From positions 1 to 15,650 of the forward strand of contig JBCCDU010000091.1 of NCBI GenBank assembly GCA_039030715.1: a DNA stretch of 15,650 bases, given 5' to 3'. This document shows, piece after piece, positions 14,696-15,650 of this stretch (within the stretch, counting starts at the first letter, position 1; each line of letters opens with the position of its first letter). The translations under genes and the position numbers were made by a program. Under the pieces are notes generated by a model. That model was not told where the DNA came from. It was given only the letters and a program-made list of their open reading frames with translations, and made no database searches. Source of the stretch: Thermohalobaculum sp039030715 (lineage in GTDB: Bacteria > Pseudomonadota > Alphaproteobacteria > Rhodobacterales > Rhodobacteraceae).

Positions 14696-14716
14696 GTCCC
14701 GGATCAAGTCCGGGAC
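14696..14716. repeat. Short palindromic repeat with GGATCAAGTCC core
   Basis: An 8-bp perfect stem (14696-14703 with 14709-14716) encloses the loop TCAAG. From memory, palindromes with the core GGATCAAGTCC are common between genes in many alphaproteobacteria. No second copy is present in this window, so repetition rests on that recollection. Confidence 0.65.
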
Positions 14717-14806
14717 ACCCCGTTGCACGTCGCGGAATCGACATAGATCCGAGTTAACGGACAAATCTGTCGCACGAATCGCATAAGCGGTCTCGCCCGG
14801 TCGCGC

Positions 14807-14851
14807 GACAAATCCAGTCACGTGTCGCGTTTGTTAACGTGACAAATCCAG
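14807..14851. repeat. Direct repeat and competing hairpins after the LivF-like gene
   Basis: The 11-mer GACAAATCCAG occurs at 14807-14817 and 14841-14851, and a related ACAAATC at 14761-14767. Two hairpins can form but not together: 14804-14810 with 14823-14829 (CGCGACA stem) and 14817-14822 with 14838-14843 (GTCACG stem). On the minus strand the second begins 11 bases beyond the LivF-like stop and could be a weak terminator, though only TGGATTT follows it. Confidence 0.5.
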
Positions 14852-14854
14852 CCG

Positions 14855-15650
14855 TCAGCCGCCCAGGAACAGGCGGCCCACATCCGGGTTTTCCAGCAGA
14901 TCGTCGCCCTTTCCCGCGATGGCCACTTCGCCGGAGACCAGGACATAGCCGATATCGGCGAATTCCAGCCCCTTCTTGGCGTTCTGTTCGACCATGATGA
15001 TGGTCTTGCCCTCGCTGTGCTGCAGGTCGTGCAGGATGTCGAAAACCATATCGATGAAGCGCGGCTCCAGCCCGATGGAAGGTTCGTCAACCAGCAGAAC
15101 CTCCGGGTCCATGACCAGGGCGCGGCTGATTTCCAGCAGCCGCCGTTCGCCCCCCGAGAGCACCTTGGCCTGGTGTTTGCGGCGTTCGGCCAGGCGCGGA
15201 TATTTCTCGAAGACCTGTTCGGCGGCCTCCTTGGCCTCCTTCGGGTCGGGCTTCAGGAAGCCGCCCATCCACAGGTTCTCCTCGACCGTCATGCCGGGGA
15301 AAACCGATTTGTCCTGAAGGATATAGGCGATGCCCGCCTCGCTGAGCTTCTGGTTGGGCGAGAGCTTGGTTATGTCGCGCTTCCCGGCCCCGTCGCCGAC
15401 CTTGATCGTGCCCGAGAAGATGTTGTTGAAGCCGAATATGGCATGCAGGATCGTGGATTTGCCCGCCCCGTTCGGCCCGATGAGGCAGAGCGACTGCTTG
15501 CGCGCAACCCGCAGGTTGATGTCGTGCAGAATCTCCATCTTGCCATAGCCGGCGCGCAGGTTCTCGATGGTCAGGAACGGGTCGTTGCCGGCCAGATTCT
15601 CGAGATCGTTGACCGAGACGTTCTGGGCAATTGCGGCGGCCTGGGCGGTG
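14855..15650 (-). CDS. livF: Branched-chain amino acid-type ABC transporter ATPase (LivF-like), 5' partial
   Basis: The frame is open to the right edge with no start codon between the edge and the ABC domain, so the gene is cut at its 5' end; 264 residues are visible. An N-terminal extension (NVSVNDLENLAGNDPF) precedes the ABC domain, which begins LTIENLRAGYGKMEIL. Present are Walker A GPNGAGKST, the Q-loop YILQDKSVFPGMTVEENL, the signature LSGGERR, Walker B VLLVDEPSIGLEP and a switch region IIMVEQNAKKG, in which glutamine stands where many ABC ATPases have histidine, as is usual in LivF. It energises import of branched-chain amino acids or related amides with LivG, LivH, LivM and a binding protein, presumably encoded to the right of the window. 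The substrate is not decided by the ATPase alone. Confidence 0.9.
   Translation of the reverse strand, partial: TAQAAAIAQNVSVNDLENLAGNDPFLTIENLRAGYGKMEILHDINLRVARKQSLCLIGPNGAGKSTILHAIFGFNNIFSGTIKVGDGAGKRDITKLSPNQKLSEAGIAYILQDKSVFPGMTVEENLWMGGFLKPDPKEAKEAAEQVFEKYPRLAERRKHQAKVLSGGERRLLEISRALVMDPEVLLVDEPSIGLEPRFIDMVFDILHDLQHSEGKTIIMVEQNAKKGLEFADIGYVLVSGEVAIAGKGDDLLENPDVGRLFLGG

Larger units (their letters stand above)
14400..14854. other. Intergenic region between livF-like gene and moxR
   Basis: About 455 bp without a credible gene; both flanking genes read on the minus strand. It should hold the moxR promoter, but I cannot point to convincing -35/-10 boxes. It contains a dispersed-type palindrome (14696-14716) and a cluster of short repeats and hairpins (14761-14851). 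The open frames that cross it are Arg/Pro-rich and translate the palindrome as PGLDPG, a known source of false gene calls. Confidence 0.6.

Noticed and set aside
14424..14744. Minus-strand 106-codon frame between livF and moxR
   Set aside because: Low-complexity Arg/Pro product that simply translates the palindrome; no binding site and no family.

Overview
The window looks like chromosome from a GC-rich alphaproteobacterium, most likely a member of the Rhodobacteraceae. This rests on the strong third-position GC bias, tight ATGA/GTGA gene overlaps, GTG starts, the look of the PNPase and LivF proteins, and a GGATCAAGTCC palindrome of the kind scattered through alphaproteobacterial intergenic DNA. 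The taxonomic call is inference; no rRNA or other marker is present.

Layout, left to right. (1) 1-552: the 3' end of pnp (KH and S1 RNA-binding domains) and a clear intrinsic terminator. (2) 553-873: no gene seen. (3) 874-3322: a minus-strand SnoaL-like (NTF2-fold) gene, divergent from a plus-strand set of three coupled genes: a small DUF6434-type protein, an AtuA-family protein and a separate short AtuA C-terminal-like protein. (4) 3304-3877: a minus-strand toxin-antitoxin pair with a Doc-type toxin carrying HGFADANKR and a small basic putative antitoxin. Its toxin end overlaps the end of the AtuA set. (5) 4099-4432: a small exported protein of unknown function with its own terminator. (6) 4619-8151: a plus-strand operon of NAD(P)-dependent aldehyde dehydrogenase, an unrecognised 147-residue protein and a GMC-family FAD alcohol oxidoreductase. 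The two enzymes could carry an alcohol through its aldehyde to a carboxylic acid. (7) 8190-8279: a 90-bp element whose whole length folds into an 18-bp outer stem plus three abutting hairpins. It covers the batD stop codon. (8) 8224-14389: a seven-gene minus-strand operon transcribed moxR, DUF58, DUF4381, vwa (BatA-like), vwa (BatB-like), TPR (BatC-like), batD. Neighbours overlap or lie 2-3 bp apart, so the products are very probably made together as an inner-membrane/periplasm assembly worked by the MoxR ATPase. (9) 14390-14854: intergenic DNA with a dispersed-type palindrome and short repeats that allow two mutually exclusive hairpins. (10) 14855-15650: the ATPase of a branched-chain amino acid-type ABC transporter (LivF-like), cut by the window edge at its 5' end.

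Most of the window is well-known gene families. The parts worth a second look are the four-way-junction palindrome at the convergent end of the GMC and batD genes, the unrecognised lower-GC gene embedded in the aldehyde/alcohol oxidation operon, and the atypical antitoxin beside the Doc toxin.
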